Assembly (NCBI RefSeq): GCF_003590145.2 | Contig: NZ_CP060436.1 | Location: 3,302,501 to 3,366,500, forward strand | DNA: 64,000 bases | Source of the DNA: Pseudooceanicola algae | Lineage (GTDB): Bacteria; Pseudomonadota; Alphaproteobacteria; Rhodobacterales; Rhodobacteraceae | Reading direction: 5' to 3' | Shown here: one piece after another, positions 42,627 through 51,800 of the stretch | Position numbering within the stretch: position 1 is the first letter of the stretch | Layout: every line of letters starts with the position of its first letter | The notes under the pieces: model-generated | The model's input: the letters and a program-made list of their open reading frames with translations, nothing else | What the model was told of the DNA's origin: nothing | Database searches by the model: none | Position numbers and translations under genes: made by a program

Positions 42627-44261
42627 TCAGGCGGTCCCGAACATCTCGTCCCAGCGGCGGATCAGGTTCTGTTGCAGCATTCTTGCGCGGTTGGCCCAGG
42701 GCAGACCGCCCGGCGGGCTTTCCCGTTGCGCGCGTGTCAGGGCGTCGCGAAGTTCCGCATCTGCGGACATGATGGCAAAGACCATCATCCGCCCGCTGGC
42801 CGCCTTTTCATATCCCGCCAGGGCGCAGACGAAATTCAGTGTACCTGTCTTGGCGTGAATGCCGATGGGGCTGTCGGACTGCGGCCGCCCGGAGGCATCG
42901 CGCGGGGTGATCTTTTTCAGCAGCGGTTGCAGGTCACGCTTGGCTTCCTCACTCAGCAGCATGGTCACCAGGTCACCGGCCGAGATCCGCGAGGCATCGC
43001 CAAGGCCCGAATGGTCCACCAGGTCGATGGTCTTCAGCCCAAGGTGCTGGCGGGCCCAAAGGCTCATCTCGGCGGCGGAATCGCGCAAGGTTTCCGGCGC
43101 GGTATTCGATGTGCTGGCGAAGACCGGAGTCAGCCCGCCCCCGTCCGAGCCCTGGGCCAGCCCTTCTGCGGCCGCTGCGGGCGGGCTGGCCGGGGGCGCG
43201 GCATAGGGGGCCACCAGCGGTGCGGGGGGCAGCGGCGCGTTGATCCGCGCCCGCGCCATCGAGGCGGTCAGCCCCAGCATCTCGGCCGTCATGTTGTTGG
43301 AATAATACAGCATGTCTTCGGCGATTTCGGTCAGCGCCGGGCTTTCGTGCATCGCCATCTGGTAGGTGATCTCGGGCAGTTCTCGGATCGGCTGCGGGTC
43401 GGACAACACGATGCCATGCGACCGCGCGAGGACCTGAAAGACCTCGGCGGTATAGGCCGCGGGGCGGCGGACCGGCAGCCAGCGCGCCCCGCCGGTGCCA
43501 AGCGCACCCGATGCAACGGTCCAGGCGTCGCGCCCATCGGTATCGGCAAAGGTATAGACCGGTCCGGCGCGGTCGACGATTTCCATGGTGGCGACGCTGA
43601 CCTGGGGTTTCAGGTCGCGCACCCGCGCATCCATCGTGGCGACCCATTTGCCGCCTTCACGCTTCCATTCGAAATGCACGCGATTGAAATTCAGGTTCAG
43701 TCCCGACAGGCCGGGGTTGTAGCCAACCTGATCGGGCTGGGCAGCGTCGATCTGGCGTTCTTCGGGCACGACATTGGCGTGGTAAAGATAGCGGCCCGTG
43801 ACCTCGGTCACTCCGGCGATCTTCAGTCCGGTGGCAAGGTCCGCAAGGTCGGCGGTATCGAGCACCGGATCCCCGCCACCGGCCAGGATCAGGTCACCGT
43901 CGAGCTTGCCTCCGACCAGCGGGCCGGTGGCCAGCAGCCGGGTGCGGAACCGGTAATCGCCGCCAAGGGTCGCCAGCGCATAGAGCGTCGTGACGGTCTT
44001 GGCGACGCTGGCCGGGGGCAGGGGAATATCCTTGCTGCGGTCTTCCAGCAGGGCGCCGGTGTTCATGTCGGCCAGGGCGAAATGGGTTTCGCCGCTGATC
44101 CGCGCCCGTTCGATCAGCCCGTCAGCGGGCGAGACGCTACGCTGCCCGAGGTTGGCGGGCCGGGACTTTGGCCGGATCGTGCCATCGGGCGCGGCAAGCG
44201 CGGCCCCGGCGCTGCCGGCGGCCAGCATGGCCAGAAAGCTCCTGCGGCGGATCTGTTTCAT
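42627..44261 (-). CDS. dacB: D-alanyl-D-alanine carboxypeptidase/endopeptidase (PBP4)
   Basis: A 544-residue penicillin-binding protein of class C. The active-site serine is Ser85 in SVAK, the SxN motif is in YYSNNMTAEM, and KTG is in IHAKTGTLNFV. The N-terminus (RRRSFLAMLAAGSAGAALA) looks like a twin-arginine export signal. A proline/alanine-rich insert of about 40 residues follows the SxN motif (PLPPAPLVAPYAAPPASPPA...), which is not usual and may be a flexible linker. The enzyme trims and cleaves peptidoglycan cross-links in the periplasm. Probably transcribed from its own promoter in the 292-base gap after nadD. Confidence 0.92.
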   Translation of the reverse strand: MKQIRRRSFLAMLAAGSAGAALAAPDGTIRPKSRPANLGQRSVSPADGLIERARISGETHFALADMNTGALLEDRSKDIPLPPASVAKTVTTLYALATLGGDYRFRTRLLATGPLVGGKLDGDLILAGGGDPVLDTADLADLATGLKIAGVTEVTGRYLYHANVVPEERQIDAAQPDQVGYNPGLSGLNLNFNRVHFEWKREGGKWVATMDARVRDLKPQVSVATMEIVDRAGPVYTFADTDGRDAWTVASGALGTGGARWLPVRRPAAYTAEVFQVLARSHGIVLSDPQPIRELPEITYQMAMHESPALTEIAEDMLYYSNNMTAEMLGLTASMARARINAPLPPAPLVAPYAAPPASPPAAAAEGLAQGSDGGGLTPVFASTSNTAPETLRDSAAEMSLWARQHLGLKTIDLVDHSGLGDASRISAGDLVTMLLSEEAKRDLQPLLKKITPRDASGRPQSDSPIGIHAKTGTLNFVCALAGYEKAASGRMMVFAIMSADAELRDALTRAQRESPPGGLPWANRARMLQQNLIRRWDEMFGTA

Positions 44262-44553
44262 GTCACCTCGGTTCGTTCGGCTGCTGGGGCCCCACGGCGG
44301 GTCCTTTGGTGTCGGTAGTCTTGCGGGTAAGTCTTACGGCTCCGTCAATCGCCGGTCGTCCGGTTCGGGCTTCACGCTTCGGGCCCTGATCCATGTGCGT
44401 GATCCCCTGAGCTTGATCCCCTGACCGATGCGGTGCCATTTCTAGGGCTGCGGCGCAGGCCGGGTCAACACGGCCAACAGTCCGGTTCACGCGATTGTGC
44501 CGCCCCTGCACGCGGCGTCGCATGTTGCGGTGCGGTTCGGGAACCGGCGTACT
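44262..44553. other. Intergenic region between nadD and dacB
   Basis: About 290 bases. No gene was recognised. It should hold the dacB promoter. No clear hairpin terminator of nadD was seen. Confidence 0.4.
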
Positions 44554-45240
44554 TTAACCTCGCGGCGACCGCGCGCCAAGGGCGGCCGCGGGGTCGCCCC
44601 GGTCAGGGGGCGTTTCGGTGGGGGCATCTGAGCGTTCTTCCGCCACTTTCCAGCCGCCGGTCTCGCGAATCCGGCTGGAGGAGGCCGCGACCAGCGGGAC
44701 ATTGACGAAACACCATTGCGGCAGGCCATGTCGGCCCAGCAAACGGCTGTCGCGTTCGTTTAGCCGCGCGCCGCGATAGATCCGGGCAGCACGGGATTCG
44801 CGCGCCGCAAGGCGTTCGCCGGGGCGGGCCAGCACCCCGACGGGCACGTTGTTCATGATCCAGCGCCATTCCTGCCAGCGATCGATCTGGACCAGGTTGT
44901 CGGCCCCCATCAGCCAGATGAAGCCCGTGCCGGGATAAAGCCCTTTCAGCGCGCGCAGCGTCTCGGCAGTGTAGCGGGTGCCGGTACGGGCCTCGATCCC
45001 CGTGACATGGACCCTTGGATGCTGCATGAGGGCGCGGCCGGCGGCCAGCCGGGCCTGCATCGGGGCCGGGCCATGGGGTTTCAGCGGGTTGCCGGGGCTG
45101 ACCAGCCACCAGACCGCATCCAGATCGAAACGCTTCAGCGCCTCCAGCGTGATATGACGGTGGCCTTCATGCGGCGGGTCGAAGGACCCGCCCAGAAGGC
45201 CGATGCGCTGGCCCGGCAAGGCGAGGGGGCGTTTTTGCAC
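44554..45240 (-). CDS. nadD: Nicotinate-nucleotide adenylyltransferase
   Basis: A 228-residue NadD. The nucleotidyl-transferase motif is [14 protein letters not shown] near the N-terminus, and SSSRIR near residue 205 is the second signature (ISSTxIR-like). It makes deamido-NAD from nicotinate mononucleotide and ATP. The start is uncertain. GTG at 45240 is chosen. TTG one codon earlier has a better distance to AAAGGA, and the open frame continues to 45426 without a convincing start. The short C-terminal tail beyond the second motif is arginine- and proline-rich. Confidence 0.88.
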   Translation of the reverse strand: MQKRPLALPGQRIGLLGGSFDPPHEGHRHITLEALKRFDLDAVWWLVSPGNPLKPHGPAPMQARLAAGRALMQHPRVHVTGIEARTGTRYTAETLRALKGLYPGTGFIWLMGADNLVQIDRWQEWRWIMNNVPVGVLARPGERLAARESRAARIYRGARLNERDSRLLGRHGLPQWCFVNVPLVAASSSRIRETGGWKVAEERSDAPTETPPDRGDPAAALGARSPRG

Positions 45241-45391
45241 CAAGGGCGCGGGTCCTTTGCTTTCACGACGTCTGTTTTCCCGACGTAGGGGCGAGGTTGT
45301 GACGCAAGGCGCGGGAAAGTCAAACAATTCGCCACAATTTGAAGGTGTGGCGGGTCCGGCAACGCCAGGCCTCTGGGGCCGGACGCGGGGT

Positions 45392-46729
45392 TCAGGGTAG
45401 TTTCGCAGGCGTCGGCAGGGGGGCACGGCCCGGGGTTGAGCCGGCCAGCCCTGTGGCTGTGCCGCCAGAAGACGGCCCGGCGATCACGCCGCCTGGCTCG
45501 CCGCTGCCACGCAGGCCCATGTCGGCAGTCCGCGCGCTGCTTTGCCCGCGCCGCCGTCTGGCACGTTTGCGGCGGCGACTGATCTTGCGGCGCAGGTTGG
45601 CGTCTTCGCTGCCTTCCAGAAAGCTGCCGATGATCCGAAGCGCCGGGATGTGATCGCAGACAACCTTGAGGAAGACGAGGAAGGGCACCGCAAGCAGCGC
45701 CCCGGCGACGCCCCAGAGCCAGGCCCAGAAGATCACCGCGATGAAGACCGCAGCGGTGTTCAGGCGCAGGTGCCGCCCGACCAGGATCGGGGTGATCAGC
45801 TGGCCTTCGATCGAGGTGAGGAACAGGTAGGCGGCCGGCACAAGCATGGCCTGGCCGAAGCTGTCGAAGGTCACCAGCGCCACGGCGCCCGCGACGACGG
45901 TGCCGAGCATCCCCCCGAGATAGGGCAGATAATTCAGCAGGAAGGCCGCGACGCCCCAGAACAGACCATAAGGCATCCCGAGCACATGCAGCGTGACGCC
46001 GATGGAAATGCCGAGGCCCGCGTTGATGACCGTGATCGCGGCGAGATAGCGCGAGATCTGTCGTTCCACCACGCGGCTGATCCGTAGCGCGCGGCGTTTG
46101 CGGGCGAAATCGGGCATCGCCTCGACCAGCTTGCGTTGGAACATATCGCCGGAGGACAGCAGGAACAGCGCCAGCAGCAGCGCGATCACCAGCGCCGAGC
46201 CGGTGCCCGCCGCCGAGGCGAGCGCGGTTTGCAGGACCGAGCCTTCGCGCACCACGACGGTCGTCTGTTCGTCGTCGCCGGCCTCGGCCTCGCCGCCGGT
46301 AAGGGCCTGCATTTGTTCGGAGGCCTCGCGGACGCGCTCGATCTTCTGACCGACGGACCAGAGCTTCAGCCGGAGTTCCTGCTGGATCTCCGGGGCTTGC
46401 TGGATCAGCATCTGAACCGGCAGGCGCAGCATGTAGAGTCCATAGGCCATGCCGGAGCCGATGGAGACGATGATCAGGATGGCGGCGATATGCGAGGGCA
46501 GGCCGAGGCGGCGCAGCCAGCGTACGAAGGGCGCCAGCGTCAGCGCGATGAGCAGGCCAAGCACGATGGGCAGGACGATGACCTTGGCCAGCGAGATCGA
46601 CCAGAAGGTAAAGAGGATCAGCAGCCCGGCCAGCAGGTATTCTATGCGGTGCAGGTTGCGCAAAAGCGCAGCAGGACGGCGCGCCGTTTCGGGTTCGGCG
46701 CTGTCCTGCGCTGCGCTTTGGTGGTTCAT
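45392..46729 (-). CDS. AI-2E family (PerM/UPF0118) membrane transporter
   Basis: A 445-residue protein with about eight membrane segments and a central polar region (residues 110-160) as in AI-2E family proteins. Typical stretches are [54 protein letters not shown] and [12 protein letters not shown]. The last 70 residues form a basic, then proline/glycine-rich cytoplasmic tail. The start MNHQSAAQD has AAGG eight bases ahead. Members are thought to export small solutes; true AI-2 transport is shown for only a few. Its end overlaps the possible extended start of nadD. Confidence 0.85.
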   Translation of the reverse strand: MNHQSAAQDSAEPETARRPAALLRNLHRIEYLLAGLLILFTFWSISLAKVIVLPIVLGLLIALTLAPFVRWLRRLGLPSHIAAILIIVSIGSGMAYGLYMLRLPVQMLIQQAPEIQQELRLKLWSVGQKIERVREASEQMQALTGGEAEAGDDEQTTVVVREGSVLQTALASAAGTGSALVIALLLALFLLSSGDMFQRKLVEAMPDFARKRRALRISRVVERQISRYLAAITVINAGLGISIGVTLHVLGMPYGLFWGVAAFLLNYLPYLGGMLGTVVAGAVALVTFDSFGQAMLVPAAYLFLTSIEGQLITPILVGRHLRLNTAAVFIAVIFWAWLWGVAGALLAVPFLVFLKVVCDHIPALRIIGSFLEGSEDANLRRKISRRRKRARRRRGQSSARTADMGLRGSGEPGGVIAGPSSGGTATGLAGSTPGRAPLPTPAKLP

Positions 46730-46828
46730 TCGGGGGACCTTCCGCCATTTGTGTCGATCTGTCTCAACGCGCCGCCTCGGCCGGGGTTCCCCTTGCACGT
46801 AGCGAGCGGCGCGGATCCGGAGGACGCG

Positions 46829-46866
46829 GCCTCTGGCGGGAGTATTTTCGGCCAGATGACAGGGAG
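46829..46866 (+). repeat. Degenerate copy of a dispersed GCCTCCGGCGGG-type repeat
   Basis: GCCTCTGGCGGGAGTATTTT followed by CGGCCAGATGACAGGGAG resembles the repeats at 62721 and 62886 (GCCTCCGGCGGGGATATTT...ACAGGGA). It lies in the divergent gap between the AI-2E gene and ettA. Confidence 0.6.
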
Positions 46867-46973
46867 GCACGCCGGGGCGCTGAATTTGGGGGGTGCCCCG
46901 GCATCCCGATTGCTCCTTGCCCCTGCTTTCTGTATCCAGCGGCCAAGCTATTCACCCTTCAGGGAGCATCCTC

Positions 46974-48629
46974 ATGGCCGCCTATCAATACGTATACCAC
47001 ATGTCCGGCGTCTCGAAGACCTATCCCGGCGGGAAGAAGTGTTTCGAGAACATTCACTTGAACTTCCTGCCCGGTGTCAAGATCGGCGTCGTCGGCGTCA
47101 ACGGGGCCGGTAAATCCACCCTGCTGAAGATCATGGCCGGCTGGGACAAGGAATTCCAGGGCGAAGCCTGGCACGCCGAAGGCGCCAAGGTCGGCTATCT
47201 GCCCCAGGAGCCCGAGCTGGATGCCTCGCTCGACGTGCGCGGCAACGTGATGCTGGGCGTCGCGGCCAAGAAGGCCATCCTGGATCGCTACAACGAGTTG
47301 GCGATGAATTATTCCGATGAGACCGCCGACGAGATGGCGCAGCTTCAGGACGAGATCGACAGCCAGAACCTGTGGGATCTGGACAGCCAGGTCGATGTCT
47401 CGATGGAGGCGTTGCGCTGCCCGCCGGACGATGCGGATGTGACCAGCCTGTCGGGCGGTGAAAAGCGCCGCGTGGCGCTGTGCAAGCTGCTGCTGGAAGC
47501 GCCCGACATGCTGCTGCTCGATGAACCGACCAACCACCTGGACGCGGAAACCATCGCCTGGCTGCAGAACCACCTGATCGAATACAAGGGCACAATCCTG
47601 ATCGTCACCCACGACCGTTACTTCCTGGATGACATCACCAGCTGGATCCTGGAACTCGACCGCGGCAAGGGCGTGCCTTACGAGGGGAACTACTCTGCCT
47701 GGCTGGAACAGAAGGCCAAGCGGCTGGAACAGGAAGCCCGCGAGGACAAGTCCAAGGTCAAGACGCTGGAACGCGAACTGGAATGGATGCGCGCCAGCCC
47801 CAAGGCGCGGCAGGCCAAGTCCAAGGCCCGGATCAAGTCCTACAACGAACTGGCCAACCAGTCCGAGCGCGAGAAGCTGAGCCGCGCCCAGATCATCATC
47901 CCGAACGGCCCCCGCCTTGGCGACAAGGTGATCGAGGTCGCGGGTCTGAAGAAGGCCATGGGCGACAAGCTGCTGGTAGAAGGCCTCGACTTTGCCCTGC
48001 CGCCGGGCGGCATCGTCGGCGTGATCGGTCCCAACGGCGCCGGCAAGACGACCCTGTTCCGCATGCTGACCGGGCAGGAACAGCCCGACGAGGGCACGGT
48101 CGAGTTCGGCGATACGGTAAAGCTCTCCTACGTCGATCAGAACCGCGACGACCTGAACCCGAACGAGAACGTCTGGGAAGCCATCGCCGACGGTCAGGAC
48201 ATCATCAAGCTGGGCGATGCGGAAGTGAATGCGCGGGCCTATTGCTCGGCCTTCAACTTCAAGGGCGGCGACCAGCAGAAGAAGGTCAGCCTGCTGTCCG
48301 GGGGCGAACGCAACCGGGTCCACATGGCGCGCCTGCTGCGGTCGGGGGGCAATGTGCTGCTGCTCGATGAACCGACCAACGACCTTGATGTGGAAACCCT
48401 GCGGGCGCTGGAAGACGCGCTGGTCGATTTCGCCGGTTGCGCGGTGGTGATCTCGCACGATCGGTTCTTCCTTGACCGGATCTGCACCCATATTCTGGCC
48501 TTCGAGGGCGAGGCGCATGTGGAATGGTTCGAGGGCAACTTCGAGGATTACGAGGAGGACAAGAAACGTCGCCTCGGGGCCGATGCGCTGGAACCCAAGC
48601 GGATCAAGTACAAGAAGTTCGCCCGCTAA
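46974..48629 (+). CDS. ettA: Energy-dependent translational throttle protein EttA (ABC-F)
   Basis: A 551-residue soluble ABC-F ATPase with two nucleotide-binding domains. Walker A motifs are GVNGAGKST and GPNGAGKTT, and signatures are LSGGEKRRVALCKLL and LSGGERNRVHMARLL. Walker B motifs are MLLLDEPTNHLD and VLLLDEPTNDLD, with the linker region (about 240-320) rich in lysine and glutamate. The EttA-type arm lies in the first domain. It binds the ribosomal E site and gates entry into elongation by the ATP/ADP ratio. The start has AGGGAG eight bases ahead. Confidence 0.94.
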   Translation: MAAYQYVYHMSGVSKTYPGGKKCFENIHLNFLPGVKIGVVGVNGAGKSTLLKIMAGWDKEFQGEAWHAEGAKVGYLPQEPELDASLDVRGNVMLGVAAKKAILDRYNELAMNYSDETADEMAQLQDEIDSQNLWDLDSQVDVSMEALRCPPDDADVTSLSGGEKRRVALCKLLLEAPDMLLLDEPTNHLDAETIAWLQNHLIEYKGTILIVTHDRYFLDDITSWILELDRGKGVPYEGNYSAWLEQKAKRLEQEAREDKSKVKTLERELEWMRASPKARQAKSKARIKSYNELANQSEREKLSRAQIIIPNGPRLGDKVIEVAGLKKAMGDKLLVEGLDFALPPGGIVGVIGPNGAGKTTLFRMLTGQEQPDEGTVEFGDTVKLSYVDQNRDDLNPNENVWEAIADGQDIIKLGDAEVNARAYCSAFNFKGGDQQKKVSLLSGGERNRVHMARLLRSGGNVLLLDEPTNDLDVETLRALEDALVDFAGCAVVISHDRFFLDRICTHILAFEGEAHVEWFEGNFEDYEEDKKRRLGADALEPKRIKYKKFAR

Positions 48630-48637
48630 AGGCGAAA

Positions 48638-48660
48638 GGCGCCCCTGTCGCGGGGGCGCC
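48638..48660. terminator. Hairpin after ettA
   Basis: GGCGCCCC pairs with GGGGCGCC nine bases past the ettA stop, between convergent genes. No T-run follows on either strand, so termination is uncertain. Confidence 0.45.
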
Positions 48661-48699
48661 AGGCCGGGCGAGCCGATTTCGGTGGGTTCCCCGGCAGAT

Positions 48700-49029
48700 C
48701 TACTTGGTGATGATCTGCTGCTTGTACTGGTTGACGGTCATCTTCATCGACGGGCTGCCCTTGATGTTGCGGCCAATCAGATCGACCGTCTTGGCATCGA
48801 TGCCCTCGACCGCATCGACGGCCTGCTGGGGTGTCATGCCCTGATCGATATTGACCTGCACCTGAGCATATTTGCGCATCTGGCTGCGGGTAAAGCCCGC
48901 TTCCTTGTAGGCAGGGCCGCGCCCGGAGGGCAACCAGATCTGAGCTTCGGCCGGGATCGCCGTGACCCCGGCAGGGACGGCCAGGCCAAGGGCCAGGGCC
49001 AGCAGCAGGGGGGATCTGACATGTTTCAT
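48700..49029 (-). CDS. Small secreted protein of unknown function
   Basis: A 109-residue protein with a clear signal peptide (LLLALALGLAVPAGVTAIPAEA, cleaved before QIWLPSG). The mature part is helical and polar, with a repeated Q/M/K pattern (GFTRSQMRKYAQVQVNIDQGM, QQAVDAVEGIDAKTVDLIG). No cysteines and no family that I recognise. Convergent with ettA. Confidence 0.6.
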   Translation of the reverse strand: MKHVRSPLLLALALGLAVPAGVTAIPAEAQIWLPSGRGPAYKEAGFTRSQMRKYAQVQVNIDQGMTPQQAVDAVEGIDAKTVDLIGRNIKGSPSMKMTVNQYKQQIITK

Positions 49030-49406
49030 GGGGGCGTCCTTCCAGTCTTTTGTCCTGCCGTATAAATGTGGTCGGCGCGGCGGGAATTCAATTCACAATT
49101 GCATGTCTCGTCAGGGGATCCTGTAAGGCGCGCGTAAATCGCGACTGGATCGGGGCCCGTTTCAGGATCGGCAAAACCCTGCCGGTTGTGCGGATCGCTG
49201 CCGATCCGGGCCGCCGAAAGGGTGACGTGACCCGGCGCAAGGTAAAGAAAATTCTTGGAGCGGTCCCGGAAGATCTGGTAAACTCAAGGGGCTAAGCGCT
49301 CTCTATCGACACTGCTGTTTGGCTATTCGGCTACAGTCATCGATCGACACGACGTAGCCGGGCTGTCGCATGTTGCGGGCAGCAGAAGAAACAGGAGTTT
49401 ACGGGT
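49030..49406. other. Divergent promoter region with long cold-shock leader
   Basis: About 375 bases between the small secreted-protein gene and the cold-shock gene. The cold-shock gene probably has a leader of 80 bases or more. No structured element could be proved by eye. Confidence 0.4.
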
Positions 49407-49613
49407 ATGGCTACTGGCACCGTGAAATGGTTCAACACCACCAAGGGCTATGGCTTTATCGCGCCGGACGGCGGCAAGAAGGACATCTTCGTGCATATCT
49501 CCGCTGTCGAGCGGTCGGGCCTGACCGGCCTGCAGGACGGCGCGAAGGTCACCTTCGATATCGAAGCCGGCCGGGATGGTCGCGAAAGTGCGGTCAACCT
49601 GGCGCTGGACTGA
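49407..49613 (+). CDS. Cold-shock protein, CspA family
   Basis: A 68-residue single cold-shock domain with both RNA-binding motifs, KGYGFIAP (RNP1) and DIFVHIS (RNP2), starting MATGTVKWFNTTKG. CAGGAG lies about ten bases ahead of the ATG. It binds single-stranded RNA and DNA and melts RNA structure in the cytoplasm. Whether it is cold-induced or constitutive cannot be told. Confidence 0.95.
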   Translation: MATGTVKWFNTTKGYGFIAPDGGKKDIFVHISAVERSGLTGLQDGAKVTFDIEAGRDGRESAVNLALD

Positions 49614-49687
49614 GGAACGCAATCCGGCCCGGCCCTGTCGCCGAACCGTTTTTCGACGCCGGGCATTTTGTCCGCAGGAAATTTGAC

Positions 49688-49714
49688 AGGCCCGGAGCAT
49701 CCTGCTTCGGGCCT
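49688..49714 (+). terminator. Hairpin after the cold-shock gene
   Basis: AGGCCCG-g-AGCA pairs with TGCT-t-CGGGCCT around a three-base loop, followed by TGTC. The poor T-run makes it a moderate candidate, 75 bases past the stop. Confidence 0.55.
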
Positions 49715-49805
49715 TGTCGCGTCTTCTGGGCCCGCCTGCGGGCACGCGCCGCTCATGTCATTCGGGGGCTGGCATGTCTTTTGCTGGCGGGGATCGGGGT
49801 GTGAC

Positions 49806-50153
49806 TCAGACCACTTGCGGGCTTTTCCGGGGCGCGGTGTCTGCGCTTGCTTCGGGTGCACAGAAATGCCGGTACAGCATGTCGATGATTTCGCGGACCG
49901 TGTCGTCCTTGAGGCTGTAGAAGATCGTCTTGCCTTCGCGGCGCGTCGTCACGAAATCCTCTTCACGCAGGCGGGCCAGCATCTGGCTGACTGCGGCCTG
50001 TCTTGTCCCCAGCAGGTCTTCGAGTTCCCCAACAGATTTCTCGCCGGTGCTGAGGTGACACAGGATCGTCAGCCGTCCCTTGTGCGCGAGAGCTTTGAGA
50101 AAAGACGCCGCGTTTTCCGCGTTTTCGGCCATTTCATCAGGCGTGGTTGTCAT
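49806..50153 (-). CDS. ArsR-family repressor, SqrR/BigR-like sulfur sensor
   Basis: A 115-residue winged-helix repressor (SVGELEDLLGTRQAAVSQML is the recognition region). Two cysteines, Cys32 (TILCHLS) and Cys98 (YRHFCAPE), are 66 residues apart, as are Cys41 and Cys107 of Rhodobacter SqrR, which form a persulfide link on sensing sulfide. ATTC-N8-GAAT, the BigR/SqrR operator type, lies at 50161-50176. It would overlap the ATG at 50162, so the second ATG at 50153 is preferred. Target genes beyond itself are not visible here, and no sulfide quinone reductase gene is adjacent. Confidence 0.82.
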   Translation of the reverse strand: MTTTPDEMAENAENAASFLKALAHKGRLTILCHLSTGEKSVGELEDLLGTRQAAVSQMLARLREEDFVTTRREGKTIFYSLKDDTVREIIDMLYRHFCAPEASADTAPRKSPQVV

Positions 50154-50471
50154 GTTCCTCATTCTTCTCAGTGAATTAATCCGGCGTCATGCCGTGTCTG
50201 GAATGGCAATTTGCATCATGTTTTTACAAATTTACGTTAACGTCAAGTGCGCGGGCCGCGGCCCTGCGGCCCCGGCGGAATGTCGTCCTGCAGGGTATTT
50301 CATGGGATCTTCCGGCCAAGGATCGGTCGATTGATGACGGACGACGGCTTTGATCGCGACGGTGCTCAATATCAGAGGCCACGCCGGGGGAACGCGAGAC
50401 CTGTCAGGCCGGGTTGTCTTGCGCCGGGCCAGCCATGACGCCCCGGCGCGAGCTGAAAACCGATCCGGGTG
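50154..50471. other. Intergenic region with repressor operator
   Basis: About 320 bases. Contains ATTC-N8-GAAT at 50161-50176 and a perfect 10-base palindrome ACGTTAACGT at 50234-50243 in an AT-rich island typical of a promoter. The rest, up to the end of pcaB, shows no gene. Confidence 0.5.
50161..50176 (-). promoter_or_regulatory. BigR/SqrR-type operator
   Basis: ATTC TTCTCAGT GAAT matches the ATTC-N8-GAAT sites of BigR/SqrR repressors. It sits 8 bases before the preferred start of the ArsR-type gene, suggesting self-repression. Confidence 0.65.
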
Positions 50472-51800
50472 TCAGAGGCGTGCCACTTTTGCCGCAAAGG
50501 CCCGCGCTGTGGCGGGGGCTTCGCCCATCTGGCGCGACGGGTCGAACAGACCGTCCAGATCAGTGTCGGGAAAGGCCCTTGCTGCGAGGTCGGCAAGCGG
50601 GGTGCCGGTGGCAACGCATTCCTGCGCCAGGGATTTCACAGCGGCCTGAGCCTCGGGGCGGGGCAGGGTTTCGGTCAGCCGGAACGACAGGGCCTCGGCA
50701 TGCAGCAGGCCGAGGGAGTCGGCAAAAACGGCGGCCATGGTCTGGGCCTGGGGCTGCAATCCGGGCACGAGGTCGCGGGCGGTTTCAAGAGCGGCGCAGG
50801 CCGACAGGCAGAGCTGCGGCAGGGTCATCCATTCGGTGAACCAGGCCGCGCCATCGCGTTCCTGGCGTGGCATTCCCGCGCCTTTCAGCGTGGCCTCCAG
50901 CCCGATCACCTGACGCGCCAGGGCGATCAGCACCGAGGGCTGCACCGGGTTCTGCTTCTGCGGCATGGTCGAAGACCCGCCAGCGGCGCCAAGGCGGACT
51001 TCGCCAGCCGAGCTTTGGGCCATCAGCACGAGGTCCTCGCCCATCTTGCCCAGTACCTGCGCCAGCCGGGTCAGCCAGGCGGCGATGCGCAGCACGGGGC
51101 CGCGATCCGCATGCCAGCTGCGCTCCGGATCACCAAGGCCGAGGCCGTTGGCAAGGGCCGCGCGCAGTTCCGGCCCCTTGCCGGTGAATTCCGCGCTGGT
51201 CCCGGCGGCCCCGGACAGTGACACCCAAAGCGCGTTGCGGCGCAGGGCGGGCAGGTCCTCAAGCAGGTCCAGCAGGGGCCAGCCCCAGGCGGCGACATGG
51301 CTGCCGAAGCTGACCGGCGTGGCGAACTGGCCATAGGTGCGCCCGGCCATGGGCAGATCCGCATGGGCCTCGGCCTGGGTGGCCAGCGTCTGAAGGACCT
51401 CTTGCAGCCCGGTTTCGCACAGGGCCAGCAACTGGCGCAGGCGCAGCATCTGGGCGCTGTCCATGATGTCCTGCGAGGTGGCCCCCCAATGCAGGTACTG
51501 GGCATGTTCCGGGGCCTCCATCGCCTTGCGGAAGGCCGCGACCAGCCCAGGCACCGGCACGCCGTTCTGCGCGGCACTGGTTGCCAGCCCGCCCGGATCC
51601 AGCGGGATTTCCAGCGACGCGCGGTGGATGAAGTCCGCGCTTTCCCCGGGGATCAGCCCAAGCGCGCCCTGGGCCTTGGCCAGCGCCCCTTCGACCAGCA
51701 GCATGGCGCGGACCTCGGCGCTGTCGGTGAACAGGCGCGCGGCCTCACCAGCGGGGAACAGGCGGTTGTAAAGCTGGCTGTCGTGCACGGATCCGGCCAT
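50472..51800 (-). CDS. pcaB: 3-carboxy-cis,cis-muconate cycloisomerase
   Basis: A 442-residue member of the fumarase/argininosuccinase superfamily. The signature is GGSSTMPQKQNPVQPSV (SSxMPxKxNP type), and HWGATSQDIMDSAQ is the second conserved block. It turns 3-carboxymuconate from protocatechuate cleavage into the muconolactone. The start is at 51800, overlapping the hydrolase stop as TGATG. Last gene of the pob-pca operon. Confidence 0.92.
   Translation of the reverse strand: MAGSVHDSQLYNRLFPAGEAARLFTDSAEVRAMLLVEGALAKAQGALGLIPGESADFIHRASLEIPLDPGGLATSAAQNGVPVPGLVAAFRKAMEAPEHAQYLHWGATSQDIMDSAQMLRLRQLLALCETGLQEVLQTLATQAEAHADLPMAGRTYGQFATPVSFGSHVAAWGWPLLDLLEDLPALRRNALWVSLSGAAGTSAEFTGKGPELRAALANGLGLGDPERSWHADRGPVLRIAAWLTRLAQVLGKMGEDLVLMAQSSAGEVRLGAAGGSSTMPQKQNPVQPSVLIALARQVIGLEATLKGAGMPRQERDGAAWFTEWMTLPQLCLSACAALETARDLVPGLQPQAQTMAAVFADSLGLLHAEALSFRLTETLPRPEAQAAVKSLAQECVATGTPLADLAARAFPDTDLDGLFDPSRQMGEAPATARAFAAKVARL

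Noticed and set aside
46959-48518. Long open frame opposite ettA
   Set aside because: Antisense shadow of a well-conserved ABC-F gene.
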